Shown here: in pieces, positions 34,732 through 46,508 of the stretch
Layout: every line of letters begins with the position of its first letter
Position numbering within the stretch: the first letter of the stretch is position 1
Translations under genes and position numbers: made by a program
Origin: Candidatus Gastranaerophilales bacterium
GTDB taxonomy: Bacteria; Cyanobacteriota; Vampirovibrionia; Gastranaerophilales; Gastranaerophilaceae
DNA: 51,390 bases
Assembly (NCBI GenBank): GCA_944323335.1
Contig: CALUSB010000013.1
Coordinates: forward strand, 1 to 51,390
Direction: 5' to 3'
The notes under the pieces: generated by a model
The model's input: only the letters and a program-made list of their open reading frames with translations
Database searches by the model: none
Told to the model about the DNA's origin: nothing

Positions 34732-36624
34732 ATACTCTAAAGCTTCTTTTAGTCTGTTATTTAACCCTTTTAATATATTAAGATTTGAAAGCAGAATTTT
34801 GTTTATTTGAGAGTTGTCATTTTCTCCTTTTAATTTTTTTAAGTTATCGGAAAATCTGTTTGTATAAGATATGCAAAGGAAAAAGACGCTCGGGTAAATG
34901 TAGTAATTTTTTGTAAAATCGGATAGTATTTTTACTATTTTTTCTTCAAAGTTTTGAGTGTTTTTATTAAAACTTTTTCTCCTCGCAAATTCCTTTAAAT
35001 ATTCTTCCTGATATTTAAGGGCGGATGATGCAATACTTAAAATTCTTGTGTAGAGCGCTTGAGTTTGCTCTTTTGCTTTGTTTAGTTTTTCTAAATTATA
35101 ATTTGGTGCTTTGGCTAAAATATCTGTTTTTTCAATGTTTTTTTCTTCTTTTAGCGCTTCGTTGAGTTCAATGTTTTTAAAACCGTTTATCTGGGCTCCG
35201 CCTGTTGATGAGTTTATATATAAAATATCGGGGTTTTCTTTTGCAAACTGTTCAAAATATTTTATAAAAATAGCGTAACAAGCTTGTGTGGGGAGGCTTT
35301 CTCCGTTTTGCCCCAAGACTGTATAGAGAGTTTTATTCATACGCTTTATATAGTTTTTAACGTATGTTTCACCGTGTTTCAGGTCAATTTGTTTTGAACC
35401 CAGCAGCTTTTGCTTATATTTTTCAAAGTCTTTGGCCACAATTTCATATTTATTTGTTTTAGTGTTTAAAACGCACTCTAAATCTTCATAAGCGCTGCCT
35501 TTGGCGTAGCATTTTCCGTCTTTAAATGCTAAGTTTTGTCCGCAGAGAATGATTTTTTTAAAGCCCATAATTTTAGCACAGGATAGAGCCGTGTAAGATA
35601 CCGTTCCTATGCTTTTTTGCTCACTTATGTTGATATCTAAAATTCCTGCAAGCCAATCGTTTAAGAAATTATCTTTTGAGAAAAATAAAAATTTATTTTT
35701 GGTTTCAATGTCCCAAAGGTAGGTATTTGAAAACGGCTCAAAAATAAGGTTTATTTTACTTGTGTCAATTCCCTCGATTTGACCCCTTGTATCTATCGCC
35801 TCTACAACACAGAGAAAATCCGGTGTAATACCGTTTTTATCAAGAAGTTTTAATGCCGGGCCGACTGCAAAAAGTATAAATTTGTCACGATTTTGTTTTA
35901 TTGTTTCGATATTTTCTTCAAGAGATGGCCCTGCTGAGGCAATAAGGGCGCATTTATCTTTGTATATGTCTTTTAGAGAGCTTACAAGAGGAGTCTTTGC
36001 TATTTTATTAAGACTTGATAGAGTGTTTAGTGTGGCCTTTGGGGCAATTTTATTTAAAGTGTTGGTATTTGCCTGCTTTTCACCTATTGTTTTTTCAACA
36101 AGAGCGTGAGTTTTTTTGATTTCATCGCCAAAAAGTTTAAAATAAGACGATAAAAACGATATGGTTATTTTTGTTTCTCTATCGGATAAAATATCTGTCC
36201 AATCAAGCAGTTTTTGTATATTGTTTACTACAAGCACATTTTTCTTTGAGAGGTTTTCGCTAAATTCCAATATTTCAAAAACACTCCTTAATAGCTCAAT
36301 ATTTGGTTCATAAATTATAACCACACCTTTTGCTTTTGATATAAATTCATCTGCAAGATAGCCTAAACCCAGCCCCCAGATTATTCTGATTGAATTTTTA
36401 TTATCTATGTCCTTAATGTTGTAAACAATTTTTTGTGCCTCTTCTTTTGCAGATATTGTGCTATGAAGAGGATATGAGTTGTACAAAAGGTTATATTCAC
36501 CGTTTTCATTTTGAACAAGTTCAAAAGTTGATTTTATACTATCTATCCTTAAAATTTCATCAGCAAGTTCTTTATCATATCGCAAAACGGCTTGAAGATT
36601 AGAGTTTAGTACTTTATTTTCCAT
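34717..36624 (-). CDS. DUF115 / Maf-type (motility accessory factor) glycosyltransferase
   Basis: The 635-aa protein carries the DUF115 core (about 220-400): CALIASAGPSLEENI, then FAVGPALKLLDKNGITPDF and the CVVEAID turn. A further N-terminal Rossmann-like part contains RIIWGLGLGYLADEF. Members such as Campylobacter and Clostridium Maf proteins transfer nonulosonic acids to flagellin. Its position next to chemotaxis and flagellar genes supports flagellin glycosylation; the sugar is unknown. No Shine-Dalgarno is seen and a -10 lies 7 nt upstream, so the mRNA may be leaderless. Confidence 0.82.
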   Translation of the reverse strand: MENKVLNSNLQAVLRYDKELADEILRIDSIKSTFELVQNENGEYNLLYNSYPLHSTISAKEEAQKIVYNIKDIDNKNSIRIIWGLGLGYLADEFISKAKGVVIIYEPNIELLRSVFEILEFSENLSKKNVLVVNNIQKLLDWTDILSDRETKITISFLSSYFKLFGDEIKKTHALVEKTIGEKQANTNTLNKIAPKATLNTLSSLNKIAKTPLVSSLKDIYKDKCALIASAGPSLEENIETIKQNRDKFILFAVGPALKLLDKNGITPDFLCVVEAIDTRGQIEGIDTSKINLIFEPFSNTYLWDIETKNKFLFFSKDNFLNDWLAGILDINISEQKSIGTVSYTALSCAKIMGFKKIILCGQNLAFKDGKCYAKGSAYEDLECVLNTKTNKYEIVAKDFEKYKQKLLGSKQIDLKHGETYVKNYIKRMNKTLYTVLGQNGESLPTQACYAIFIKYFEQFAKENPDILYINSSTGGAQINGFKNIELNEALKEEKNIEKTDILAKAPNYNLEKLNKAKEQTQALYTRILSIASSALKYQEEYLKEFARRKSFNKNTQNFEEKIVKILSDFTKNYYIYPSVFFLCISYTNRFSDNLKKLKGENDNSQINKILLSNLNILKGLNNRLKEALEYLSDK

Positions 36625-36630
36625 AATTGT

Positions 36631-36661
36631 TATGTTACCATTAAGGGGGTAGATATGGCAA
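36631..36661 (-). promoter_or_regulatory. Overlapping divergent promoters of the DUF115 gene and the 36655 gene
   Basis: Minus strand: TTGCCA (36656-36661), 18-bp spacer, TGG extension and TAACAT (36632-36637), ending 7 nt before the ATG at 36624. Plus strand: TGT plus TATGTT (36631-36636) reads outwards through the same bases. The two -10 elements overlap by five bases, so the promoters must compete. Confidence 0.5.
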
Positions 36662-37269
36662 ACTTCACAAAAATCAAAAAAATATTTTTGTTTGCTGTGC
36701 TTTTTTTATTTGGCGCAGTTTTTGCCTTTTTGAGTCCTTGTTTAGCTAATGAAAATGCTATAACAAAAGAAAATCAAAAATATCGGGAAATTTATGAAAA
36801 ACTTCCGGAGGCTGATTTTTCTTACATTTTTAATCTTGACCCATATCAACCGGAAGAATACACAAAGTATATGTACGCTCCATATCCGCTTTTTAGAACC
36901 GCAATACGCTTCGTGTTTAAAAATACGGTAATTGAGCCGGGGTATTATCTTCTAACTCCAAGGGAAAAAGACGGCAAGTCTTATGTTCTTTTTAAAACAA
37001 ACGGAAAGGTAAAATACATTATTCCCGTATATGAAAAAGACCTTGTAGAGCCTGCGTTCTATGAAAGATATGTACCTGAAAGAAAACTTACTTGGTGGCA
37101 GAGTGTGTGTCAAAAAACAAGAAACACCATGGGGAGATTATTTTCAAAGCAAACACAAAGAAAACCTCCGCCAAAATCATACATTGATGTAAACGAGCTT
37201 GGGACTGATTATTGGCAGGTAATACTTTATTATGGTGCAACTAAGTATTATATGATTTTTATGCGATAA
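36655..37269 (+). CDS. Hypothetical exported protein
   Basis: No known family recognised. The 204-aa product has a basic start and a hydrophobic segment (about 8-30) ending in SPCLANE, which fits a signal peptide or membrane anchor. The rest is soluble and rich in Tyr, Pro and Lys, with a strand-rich part around FVFKNTVIEPGYYLLTPREKDGKSYVLFKTNGKVKYIIPV. An AAGGGGG ribosome-binding site precedes the ATG. It is followed by another exported protein in the same direction, 33 bp downstream. Confidence 0.65.
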   Translation: MANFTKIKKIFLFAVLFLFGAVFAFLSPCLANENAITKENQKYREIYEKLPEADFSYIFNLDPYQPEEYTKYMYAPYPLFRTAIRFVFKNTVIEPGYYLLTPREKDGKSYVLFKTNGKVKYIIPVYEKDLVEPAFYERYVPERKLTWWQSVCQKTRNTMGRLFSKQTQRKPPPKSYIDVNELGTDYWQVILYYGATKYYMIFMR

Positions 37270-37302
37270 TGAATGTGATTTTTATATCATAAGGAAGAGA
37301 AG

Positions 37303-38292
37303 ATGAAAAATATACTCACAATTTTAATGATTTTATCAATGCTAAGCTCAAATGCCTTTGCGTTCTCTCTGATTAGTAAAGATGAAAGCGGAAATAAGAG
37401 CTCTATAAAGACATATATTTCTGAAAAAAGCGAAGAGCGTGAGATTGCCGCTAAGAAAAGAAAAGATATAAAAGAGATTAAAAAACTTCTAAAACAGCTT
37501 GTTGAGTATTCAAACGAACATAATGTAGAAAAAGTTGCAACTCTTTACGATAAAAAATACAGAAGTTTTGACGGTTTTAAATATGACACTTTTGTAAAAA
37601 TGTTAAAAGAAACTTTTGAAGTTTATGAAAACCTTACATATAAAAGCTCCGTTAAAGACATAATACTATACGAAGATAAAGCGGTTGTTAATCTTATTGA
37701 TACTACAACTGCAACTCTAAGCAGCAAAAAAGACGATAAAAAACAAGAACTCGCGCTGCCTGATATTAACACGGGACACCTTAGAGGCGAGTGTAATTAT
37801 GCTATTTATCTGCAAAAAATAAATGACGAATGGAAAATAACAGGCGATAACGTAATTTCTGAAGTAACATCCATTAAATACGGAAGTGCAAAAGAATATC
37901 CTATGGAATTTAGCGCACCTTTAACCGTTCCATATGACAGTGAGTACTGTTTAACTCTTAAAATGAAACAAAAAAAAGGAGACAAGGTGGTAGCATCATT
38001 GGGTAAAGAAGAGATTTTATACCCCAGTGCCGAGCCAAAAGATGTATTTAGAAAACTCCCTAAAGACGGCATTTTAGAGCGTGTAGTTCGTTCAAATAAA
38101 AAAGGTTTTAACGAGTACGCTATAGCATCTGTCGGTATTACAAAAATGGATGTAGCGCAGGATTTTAGTATTATTGAATTTAAAATGACAGGTCTTGCGT
38201 TTTTAATGCAAAGAGTAAATCTCTACCAAGATATTAATCCTACTCGCGAGGTTAAGGAAGAAAAGAAAGAAAATGCTGAAAATAAAGGATAA
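37303..38292 (+). CDS. Hypothetical exported protein with NTF2/SnoaL-like region
   Basis: The 329-aa protein has a signal peptide (ILTILMILSMLSSNAFA, cleavage near residue 20) and then a charged helix. A region at about 60-190 (LLKQLVEYSNEHNVEKVATLYDKKYRSF... VVNLIDTTTATL...INDEWKITGDNVI) has the order and rhythm of an NTF2-like cone fold. The C-terminal part (about 205-320) is a second beta-rich domain. The function is unknown and may be periplasmic ligand binding. The 3' end overlaps lspA by 20 bp. Confidence 0.65.
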   Translation: MKNILTILMILSMLSSNAFAFSLISKDESGNKSSIKTYISEKSEEREIAAKKRKDIKEIKKLLKQLVEYSNEHNVEKVATLYDKKYRSFDGFKYDTFVKMLKETFEVYENLTYKSSVKDIILYEDKAVVNLIDTTTATLSSKKDDKKQELALPDINTGHLRGECNYAIYLQKINDEWKITGDNVISEVTSIKYGSAKEYPMEFSAPLTVPYDSEYCLTLKMKQKKGDKVVASLGKEEILYPSAEPKDVFRKLPKDGILERVVRSNKKGFNEYAIASVGITKMDVAQDFSIIEFKMTGLAFLMQRVNLYQDINPTREVKEEKKENAENKG

Positions 38293-38776
38293 GAGAGCTT
38301 TTATATTTTACATTATAGCGGTTGTTATGCTGTGGCAGCTGGGTGTAACCATAAGAGAATTATGTATAGATTCATATGCTCAAATAAGTACATACAATAG
38401 CTCTATAGCCTCTTTTATCTATGCAAAAAATACAGGCGGAGCGTTTTCTTTATTTGAGGGACATCCTTATCTTCTTGCGCTTTTTGCTCTTGTTGTTTTA
38501 GGTGCACTTGTTTTATATGTCTATAAAAGAGTTGCCTTTGAGGATAAATACAAAATCCTTGCTCTGGTTTTTTTCAGCTCTGGTATTTTGGGTAATTTGT
38601 ACGAGAGATTTACCCTTGGTTATGTAATTGACTACATTAAGCTTAATTTTGTTAATTTTGCCGTTTTTAACATGTTTGATGTTATGATATGTACTTCGGT
38701 TTTGATTTTTATATTTATGGTCTTATATGAGGATATAACTTCTCTGAGGGCAAAAAATGCAAAAGATAACCCTTAA
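38273..38776 (+). CDS. lspA: Lipoprotein signal peptidase (signal peptidase II)
   Basis: Cuts the signal peptide from diacylated prolipoproteins in the inner membrane. The 167-aa protein has four hydrophobic segments and the family motifs NTGGAFSLF, SGILGNLYERFTLGYVIDYI and FNMFDVMI. The two catalytic Asp residues (in VIDYI and in FNMFD) are present. The usual DR in GNxxDR is replaced by ER. It overlaps its neighbours by 20 bp on both sides, so it is translated in an operon with the exported protein upstream and the pseudouridine synthase downstream. Confidence 0.87.
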   Translation: MLKIKDKRAFIFYIIAVVMLWQLGVTIRELCIDSYAQISTYNSSIASFIYAKNTGGAFSLFEGHPYLLALFALVVLGALVLYVYKRVAFEDKYKILALVFFSSGILGNLYERFTLGYVIDYIKLNFVNFAVFNMFDVMICTSVLIFIFMVLYEDITSLRAKNAKDNP

Positions 38777-39698
38777 TTCGGATAATGCCTCAAAAAGACT
38801 TGATGCCTTTTTGGCACAAACCTTAAATACATCAAGAAAAAATATCCTAAAAGCGCTTGAGGGAGGAAAAATTCTTGTCGATAATTCAATAAAAAAAGCC
38901 TCCTATAAGCTAAAAGGCAGCGAGGTTATACTATATGACCCCGATATTTTAAAAGAAGAAATTATTGAACTTGAACCTTGGAATACAAAGCTTGATATTA
39001 AATATGAAGATGATGAGCTGCTTGTAATTAACAAACCAAAGGGCATGCTCACTCATCCGAGCGCTTATCAGAGAGAAAACACCCTTGTAAATGCTCTTTT
39101 ATACCATTGTAACGGTAAACTCTCTAATTCTGATGAACCCTTAAGGCGCGGCATAGTGCACAGGCTCGATAAGGACACGGCAGGTTTAATGCTTGCGGCA
39201 AAGACTGATTTTGCAGCAGAGTCTTTAAGAAATCAAATAAGAAATAAAACCGCAAAGAGAAAGTACCTTGCCATAGCGCTTGGTGAATTTGGCCAAAAAG
39301 AGGGTTTAATAGATAAAGCGCTTGTGCATTACATGGATAATACCGTAAAAATGCAAATAGCGCCTGATAATATGGGTAAAGAGGCTATTACTTATTATAG
39401 GGTTTTAGAACAATTCATAGGCGCTGCTCTTGTTGAGCTTGAACTTAAAACAGGAAGAACTCACCAGATAAGAGCGCATTTAAAGTCCATAAACCACCCT
39501 GTTTTTGGTGATGATTTATACGGAGCTAAGGGCGCTACAATTGAAAAATACAGGGGAATAAAAACACAAGGGCAGGTTTTGCAGTCATATTATCTTAGCT
39601 TTACACATCCGAAGAATAATGAGATAATGACGTTTGAACTTAAACCCGATGATTGGGACAGAGATTTAGTCAGAGTTTTAAAAATAATGAGAGGTTAA
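38757..39698 (+). CDS. rluD: RluA-family 23S rRNA pseudouridine synthase
   Basis: Converts specific uridines of 23S rRNA to pseudouridine. The 313-aa protein has an N-terminal S4 RNA-binding domain (SKRLDAFLAQTLNTSRKNILKALEGGKILVD) and the catalytic motif HRLDKDTAGLML with the nucleophilic Asp. LKTGRTHQIRAHL and HPVFGDDLYG follow. Placement after lspA is common in many bacteria. RluD is the usual name for this arrangement, but RluB/C-type specificity cannot be excluded. Confidence 0.9.
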   Translation: MQKITLNSDNASKRLDAFLAQTLNTSRKNILKALEGGKILVDNSIKKASYKLKGSEVILYDPDILKEEIIELEPWNTKLDIKYEDDELLVINKPKGMLTHPSAYQRENTLVNALLYHCNGKLSNSDEPLRRGIVHRLDKDTAGLMLAAKTDFAAESLRNQIRNKTAKRKYLAIALGEFGQKEGLIDKALVHYMDNTVKMQIAPDNMGKEAITYYRVLEQFIGAALVELELKTGRTHQIRAHLKSINHPVFGDDLYGAKGATIEKYRGIKTQGQVLQSYYLSFTHPKNNEIMTFELKPDDWDRDLVRVLKIMRG

Positions 39699-39700
39699 AT

Positions 39701-40036
39701 ATGAAAAGTTTAGGTTTATTTTTGGCTTTTATAATTACTGCGGCATTTGTTTATCTTTTTGGATACAATAATTCGCTTATCGGTATAAACATAGGCGATA
39801 CACACTACACAATATATTTATTTGTTTATTCTTCTTTTGCCTTTATATTCGGTGTAGCAGTAGGTGCGCTTTTAATGTTAAGAGGCATATTTGATGCTTC
39901 CGATAATTATAAAAAACTTAAAAGGCAATACGAAAAAACCTCAATCGGTGCTGATGATTCGGATTTAAGAGTGAAAACTCTTGAAAACAAAATTCAAACT
40001 CTTGAAGAAGCGCTTAAAAAAGCACTTGAAAAGTAG
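39701..40036 (+). CDS. LapA-domain (DUF1049-like) small membrane protein
   Basis: The 111-aa product from the ATG at 39701, which follows GAGAGG, has two membrane helices (about 4-22 and 43-65). It shows the LapA-like pattern of a short charged loop with NNSLIGINIGDTHYTI between them, then a C-terminal coiled coil (LRVKTLENKIQTLEEALKKAL). In enterobacteria LapA helps LPS assembly; elsewhere the domain's role is unclear. It ends 1 bp before the convergent trkH. Confidence 0.72.
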   Translation: MKSLGLFLAFIITAAFVYLFGYNNSLIGINIGDTHYTIYLFVYSSFAFIFGVAVGALLMLRGIFDASDNYKKLKRQYEKTSIGADDSDLRVKTLENKIQTLEEALKKALEK

Positions 40037-40037
40037 T

Positions 40038-41495
40038 TTATTTTGAATCCCACATATCTTTGTGCAATAGGGCTAAAAAGGGTATTAATTCAAGTCTGCC
40101 TATCAACATATTAAAAATAAATATCCATTTTGTTGTATCACAAAGGTTTAAAAAGCTTGCCATAGGGCCGATTTTTGCACTTAAACCGGGGCCGATGTTA
40201 CCAAGTGTTGTAATTGAGCCCGATAGTGCAAGTGCGGGGTTTTTTTCAAGAAGCGCTACAACAAAAGAGCTTAGAGCAAAAATAAAGAAATAAAATACGC
40301 AAAATGCCATCATTTGAGAGCCTATGTCGCTTGAAATTGCCCTGCCTTCAAGCCTTATAGGATACACTGCGTTAGGGTGGATGATTTTTGCAACTTCTCT
40401 TTTTATGTATTTAAAAAGAAATATCCATCTTATCATTTTTATGCCGCCTGCGGTTGATGCCGCGCAGCCGCCTGCAAACATAGCGGCGAAGAGCATAATT
40501 TTGGCGTCAGGCGACCATTTTATGAAGTCAACCGAGGCAAAACCTGTTGAGGTCATAAGACTTATGGTCTGAAAAGCCCCGTCTATAAGGCGGTTTAGAA
40601 AATTACCTTCTTGAGTGGAGTATAAAAACAAAGCTATTATTATACTGAAAAATACCGTCACACCAAGATATGTAAGAAATTCTTCACTTTTTATAAAGGC
40701 ATCCCATTTGTGTTGTATAAAAGCTTTGTACTGCAAAATAAAGTTTGCACCTGACAAAAACATAAAAAATGCCACAACTATAACAACTTTTTGATTGTGA
40801 TAACCCATGATACTTTCGGGATTTGGTGATAAACCACCCGTGGATACGGTGGATAATGTAGTACACAAGGCATTATAAAAATCCATACCCAAAAACTTTA
40901 AGATTATAATTTGTACTATCGTAAGTCCAAGATATATCCCCCATAGCCAGCTTGCGGTGTGGCGAATGCGCGGAGTGATTTTCTCTTCAACAGGCCCCGG
41001 AGATTCTGCCGAGAACATTTGCCTGCCTGCTACGGCAAATTTAGGCAGTACGGCAATAAATAGCACAACAATTCCCATGCCCCCGAGCCACTGCGTCATC
41101 GAGCGATATATAAAAAAAGTCTTAGGGTAAATTGAATAATCCTGAAGTATGGTAGCACCTGTTGTTGTAATACCTGAGACTGACTCAAATATGGCGTCAA
41201 CTACCCCTATATTATAGAAAAGATAGGGTATGGCGCAGACTATTGCAAAAAACACCCAAGAGAAAAACACTCCGCTTAGCGCTTCGGGTTTTTTTATACT
41301 GTCTATATCTTTTTCTGTTGCTTTGGGCAGCGTAAACAAAAATCCTAAGGCAATAGATACAAAAGAAGCGCAAATAAAGGGCAGAGTGTGTGATGCTTCT
41401 TTATATAGAATCGCAAAAATTACCGGTATAAGCAGCACAATGCCAATATATCTTAAATTTGAACCTATAATATTTGAAACGATATTATATCTCAT
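40038..41495 (-). CDS. trkH: Trk-type potassium uptake channel subunit TrkH
   Basis: K+-translocating membrane subunit of 485 aa with about ten hydrophobic segments and four pore-loop-like repeats. Recognisable selectivity-region motifs are ESVSGITTTGATIL, LCTTLSTVSTGGLSPNPES, SLMTSTGFASVDF and ITTLGNIGPGL. QWLGGMGIVVLFIAVLP is typical of TrkH. The start codon shares one base with the trkA stop (TAATG), so the two subunits are translationally coupled. Confidence 0.95.
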   Translation of the reverse strand: MRYNIVSNIIGSNLRYIGIVLLIPVIFAILYKEASHTLPFICASFVSIALGFLFTLPKATEKDIDSIKKPEALSGVFFSWVFFAIVCAIPYLFYNIGVVDAIFESVSGITTTGATILQDYSIYPKTFFIYRSMTQWLGGMGIVVLFIAVLPKFAVAGRQMFSAESPGPVEEKITPRIRHTASWLWGIYLGLTIVQIIILKFLGMDFYNALCTTLSTVSTGGLSPNPESIMGYHNQKVVIVVAFFMFLSGANFILQYKAFIQHKWDAFIKSEEFLTYLGVTVFFSIIIALFLYSTQEGNFLNRLIDGAFQTISLMTSTGFASVDFIKWSPDAKIMLFAAMFAGGCAASTAGGIKMIRWIFLFKYIKREVAKIIHPNAVYPIRLEGRAISSDIGSQMMAFCVFYFFIFALSSFVVALLEKNPALALSGSITTLGNIGPGLSAKIGPMASFLNLCDTTKWIFIFNMLIGRLELIPFLALLHKDMWDSK

Positions 41496-42832
41496 TATCT
41501 AAAGAAGTCCTTAATAGCTGCGACATCTTGTGATTTAGTGAATATTAAAAGATTATCGCCTGATTTTATGAGTGTTTGACCTTTTGGAATAATTACTTTT
41601 CCTGCTCTTTCAATTATGGCTATAACTGCTCTTGATGGCAGTTTTAAGTTCATAAGAGCCGTGTTTTCAAAATCTTCTCTTATCTTTAGTTCAAGAATTT
41701 CAGCCAGTCCTCTCTCAACCGTTGCTAAAATTCCCGCGTGGGATTCTATTATTCGGTTTTTAATTTCATTAACCGAGGCTTCTCTTGGAGATATCGCAAC
41801 GTCCACCCCTACTTTTTCAAAAAGCGTTGCCGTGGCTATCTGGCCTACTCTTGTAATTGCTCTTTTAACGCCTAACTGTTTTACTAGCAGAGAACACAAG
41901 AGGTTTTTTTCATCGTTATTTGTAACACATACCGCAACGTCACTGTTTCCGATATCTTCCTGCTCTAATAGTTCAAGATTTGTACCGTCTCCGTTTAAAA
42001 CGAGGGTTTTTTTAAGATTTTGCGACAAAAATTCACATCTTTTGTAGTTATTTTCAATGATTTTTATTCTTAATTTTGTGCTTTCAAGACTTTTAGCCAG
42101 CTCATAACCAACCGAGCCGCCGCCTATAATTGCAACATCTCTTAAGTTGTTTTCTTCAATAAAGAATTGTCCTGCGGTGTTATCAAGCGCATCGGGTGTA
42201 CCCATAAATATTGCTTTATCACCTACCATAAACTCGCTGTCGCCGTTTGGTATAAAGAGTTCTTCTTCTCTTACAATGCCTACAACAAGTGTTTCCTCAT
42301 TAAAATAACAGTCTTTAAGTTTTTTGTTTTTAAGAGTGGAATTTTCTTTTATTCTGTATTCAAGCAACTTGGCGCGTCCGTTAGAAAAGTACTCGACATC
42401 TACTGCATCAGGTACTGTTATTATTCTTAAAATTTCATGTGTTAAGAGTCTTTCGGGCCAAATTACGTTGTCAATGTAGAGTGCATAGTTTTTGTTATGC
42501 TCTTCACGTATAGCTCTTAGAGAATCTCTGCATTCTTTCTTTGAAACAAAACAAACCGTTGTGGCGCTTGAGAGTTGTTTTGCCATTAAGCAGGCGACAA
42601 TATTACCCTCGTCTATATTTGTGCAGGCAATAAAGACATCGCAGTTTTTAATGTCTGCTTCATGCAGGATGTTTATATTTGAAGCATCGGCGCAGATTAC
42701 CGTTAAATCCAGATTGTTAAACTTTTCAAGACTTTTTGCATCGGGGTCAATTACAATAATGTCATGGTCTTCAAAAAACTCTGTGGCTATGATTGAGCCT
42801 GTTTCATTTGCGCCGTAAATTATTATTTTCAT
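41495..42832 (-). CDS. trkA: Trk potassium uptake regulatory subunit TrkA
   Basis: Cytoplasmic NAD(H)/nucleotide-binding ring that gates TrkH. The 445-aa protein has two RCK units (TrkA_N plus TrkA_C each). The first nucleotide loop, IYGANETGSIIATEFF, is altered from GxGxxG, while the second, IIGGGSVGYELAKSL (about 235-249), is intact. An Asp or Glu at the end of strand 2 (VIDPD; IIENN) supports NAD binding. No Shine-Dalgarno is seen, and a -10 lies 8 nt before the ATG. Confidence 0.94.
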   Translation of the reverse strand: MKIIIYGANETGSIIATEFFEDHDIIVIDPDAKSLEKFNNLDLTVICADASNINILHEADIKNCDVFIACTNIDEGNIVACLMAKQLSSATTVCFVSKKECRDSLRAIREEHNKNYALYIDNVIWPERLLTHEILRIITVPDAVDVEYFSNGRAKLLEYRIKENSTLKNKKLKDCYFNEETLVVGIVREEELFIPNGDSEFMVGDKAIFMGTPDALDNTAGQFFIEENNLRDVAIIGGGSVGYELAKSLESTKLRIKIIENNYKRCEFLSQNLKKTLVLNGDGTNLELLEQEDIGNSDVAVCVTNNDEKNLLCSLLVKQLGVKRAITRVGQIATATLFEKVGVDVAISPREASVNEIKNRIIESHAGILATVERGLAEILELKIREDFENTALMNLKLPSRAVIAIIERAGKVIIPKGQTLIKSGDNLLIFTKSQDVAAIKDFFR

Positions 42833-42840
42833 ATGTATAA

Positions 42841-42868
42841 TTATTAACTAAACATTTTTAATTTCAAG
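42841..42868 (-). promoter_or_regulatory. trkA promoter (leaderless candidate)
   Basis: On the minus strand, TTGAAA (42863-42868), a 16-bp spacer and AATAAT (42841-42846), then 8 nt to the ATG with no purine-rich ribosome-binding site. Confidence 0.5.
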
Positions 42869-42880
42869 TGTTTAAAAATT

Positions 42881-45391
<2,511 letters not shown>

Positions 45392-45395
45392 AATG

Positions 45396-46400
45396 CTATT
45401 CCAAAACTCCCATTTCGGCGAGTTTTTGGCATTTTTCTTCATCATTCATTGCTCTTAAGTAAAAGCTCATAGGCATACTGCCCAAAAGCTGAGTATAAAA
45501 TTCATAACCGTTTCTTGAGAATTTTTTATTATTATTCTTAAGGGCGGTTACGTATTTATCAATGATAGTCATTGTATTTTCAAATGCCCTGTTTTGCTCT
45601 TCACTTGTAGTCGGAGTGCCATCATATTGACTCATATAAGTTTTAAGATATTCTATGTCACTTAAAGCCCAAAGTGCATTTCCCAAGTCATTTACATATC
45701 CTGCTGATGCTTTTTCAAGGTCAATAATATTAATATGTCCTTCTTTATCATCCAGCATAAAATTATTAGGGTTATAATAGTCAAATTTGTATCCTAATTC
45801 GCCAAGTTCACATAGGTCTTTTACTACTTTATCATAAGCTTCTTGGGGCATGTCGGCGAGTATTTGCATGCTTCTTGCGTAGTGGTCTTTTCTTTCTCTT
45901 GATTCATAAGGTGTTTCACCTGCCCTAAGTGAACCGTCTTCATGGTAGATAGCGCTCGCAGGGGGATTAGCGTTAGTTATTCCTTGTTGTTTTTTTAAAA
46001 CTTCTATCATAGGCATTGAATTATTATCGCTGTTAAGTACTGCAATGCATTGTCCAAAGTTGCCTTTAAGCTTTTTGTCTTCGGTATCATATATTTTGTA
46101 TTCGGATAAGTTTATATTTTCTAAATCTCCTCGACGACTTGAGACTCTTAAAACAAACTCGTCATTTCCATCTATTTTATACACGGAATTAGAAAACCCT
46201 TTCCCGAGCAGATTTTTTTCGCTAAAAAGTTCTTCGGGGTTGCTTTGCATAAAATCATTTTCTTTTGCCCATTTTATAAAGCTGTTTTCAGACGTGCTTT
46301 TTACAAAGCAATCACACTCCATTGGTTTTAGTGCAGGTTTTTGTGCTTGAAGATTATATTTTGGTGTAATTTGTCCTAAAAAATTAATTCCGCTAATCAT
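45396..46400 (-). CDS. Kinase-fold protein (APH/protein-kinase-like), lineage-type
   Basis: I do not recognise a named family, but the 334-aa sequence shows kinase-like elements in order. There is a glycine-loop-like LLGKGFSNSVYKI (64-76) and a strand FVLRV (82-86) where the ATP-binding Lys would be Arg. A catalytic-loop-like DYYNPNNFML (207-216) has Asp207 and Asn212, and a metal-loop-like INIIDLEKA (223-231) has Asp227. A mostly helical C-terminus follows. The N-terminal 30 residues look unstructured. It may phosphorylate a small molecule or protein. AAAGGG precedes the ATG. It lies 4 bp from the convergent gyrB end. Confidence 0.6.
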   Translation of the reverse strand: MISGINFLGQITPKYNLQAQKPALKPMECDCFVKSTSENSFIKWAKENDFMQSNPEELFSEKNLLGKGFSNSVYKIDGNDEFVLRVSSRRGDLENINLSEYKIYDTEDKKLKGNFGQCIAVLNSDNNSMPMIEVLKKQQGITNANPPASAIYHEDGSLRAGETPYESRERKDHYARSMQILADMPQEAYDKVVKDLCELGELGYKFDYYNPNNFMLDDKEGHINIIDLEKASAGYVNDLGNALWALSDIEYLKTYMSQYDGTPTTSEEQNRAFENTMTIIDKYVTALKNNNKKFSRNGYEFYTQLLGSMPMSFYLRAMNDEEKCQKLAEMGVLE

Positions 46401-46493
46401 TTTCTATCCCTTTCCGCTTTATTTAAGTCAAAACAGTATAAAAATTGACTTTTATATTAAATTTGTAACAAAAAATTAACAAATAAAGTATTG

Positions 46494-46502
46494 TGATATA
46501 AT
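46494..46502 (+). promoter_or_regulatory. comM extended -10 promoter (leaderless candidate)
   Basis: TGA plus a perfect TATAAT (46497-46502) ends 6 nt before the ATG at 46509, so the predicted transcript begins at the start codon. No Shine-Dalgarno is present. Confidence 0.6.
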
Positions 46503-46508
46503 TTTAAA

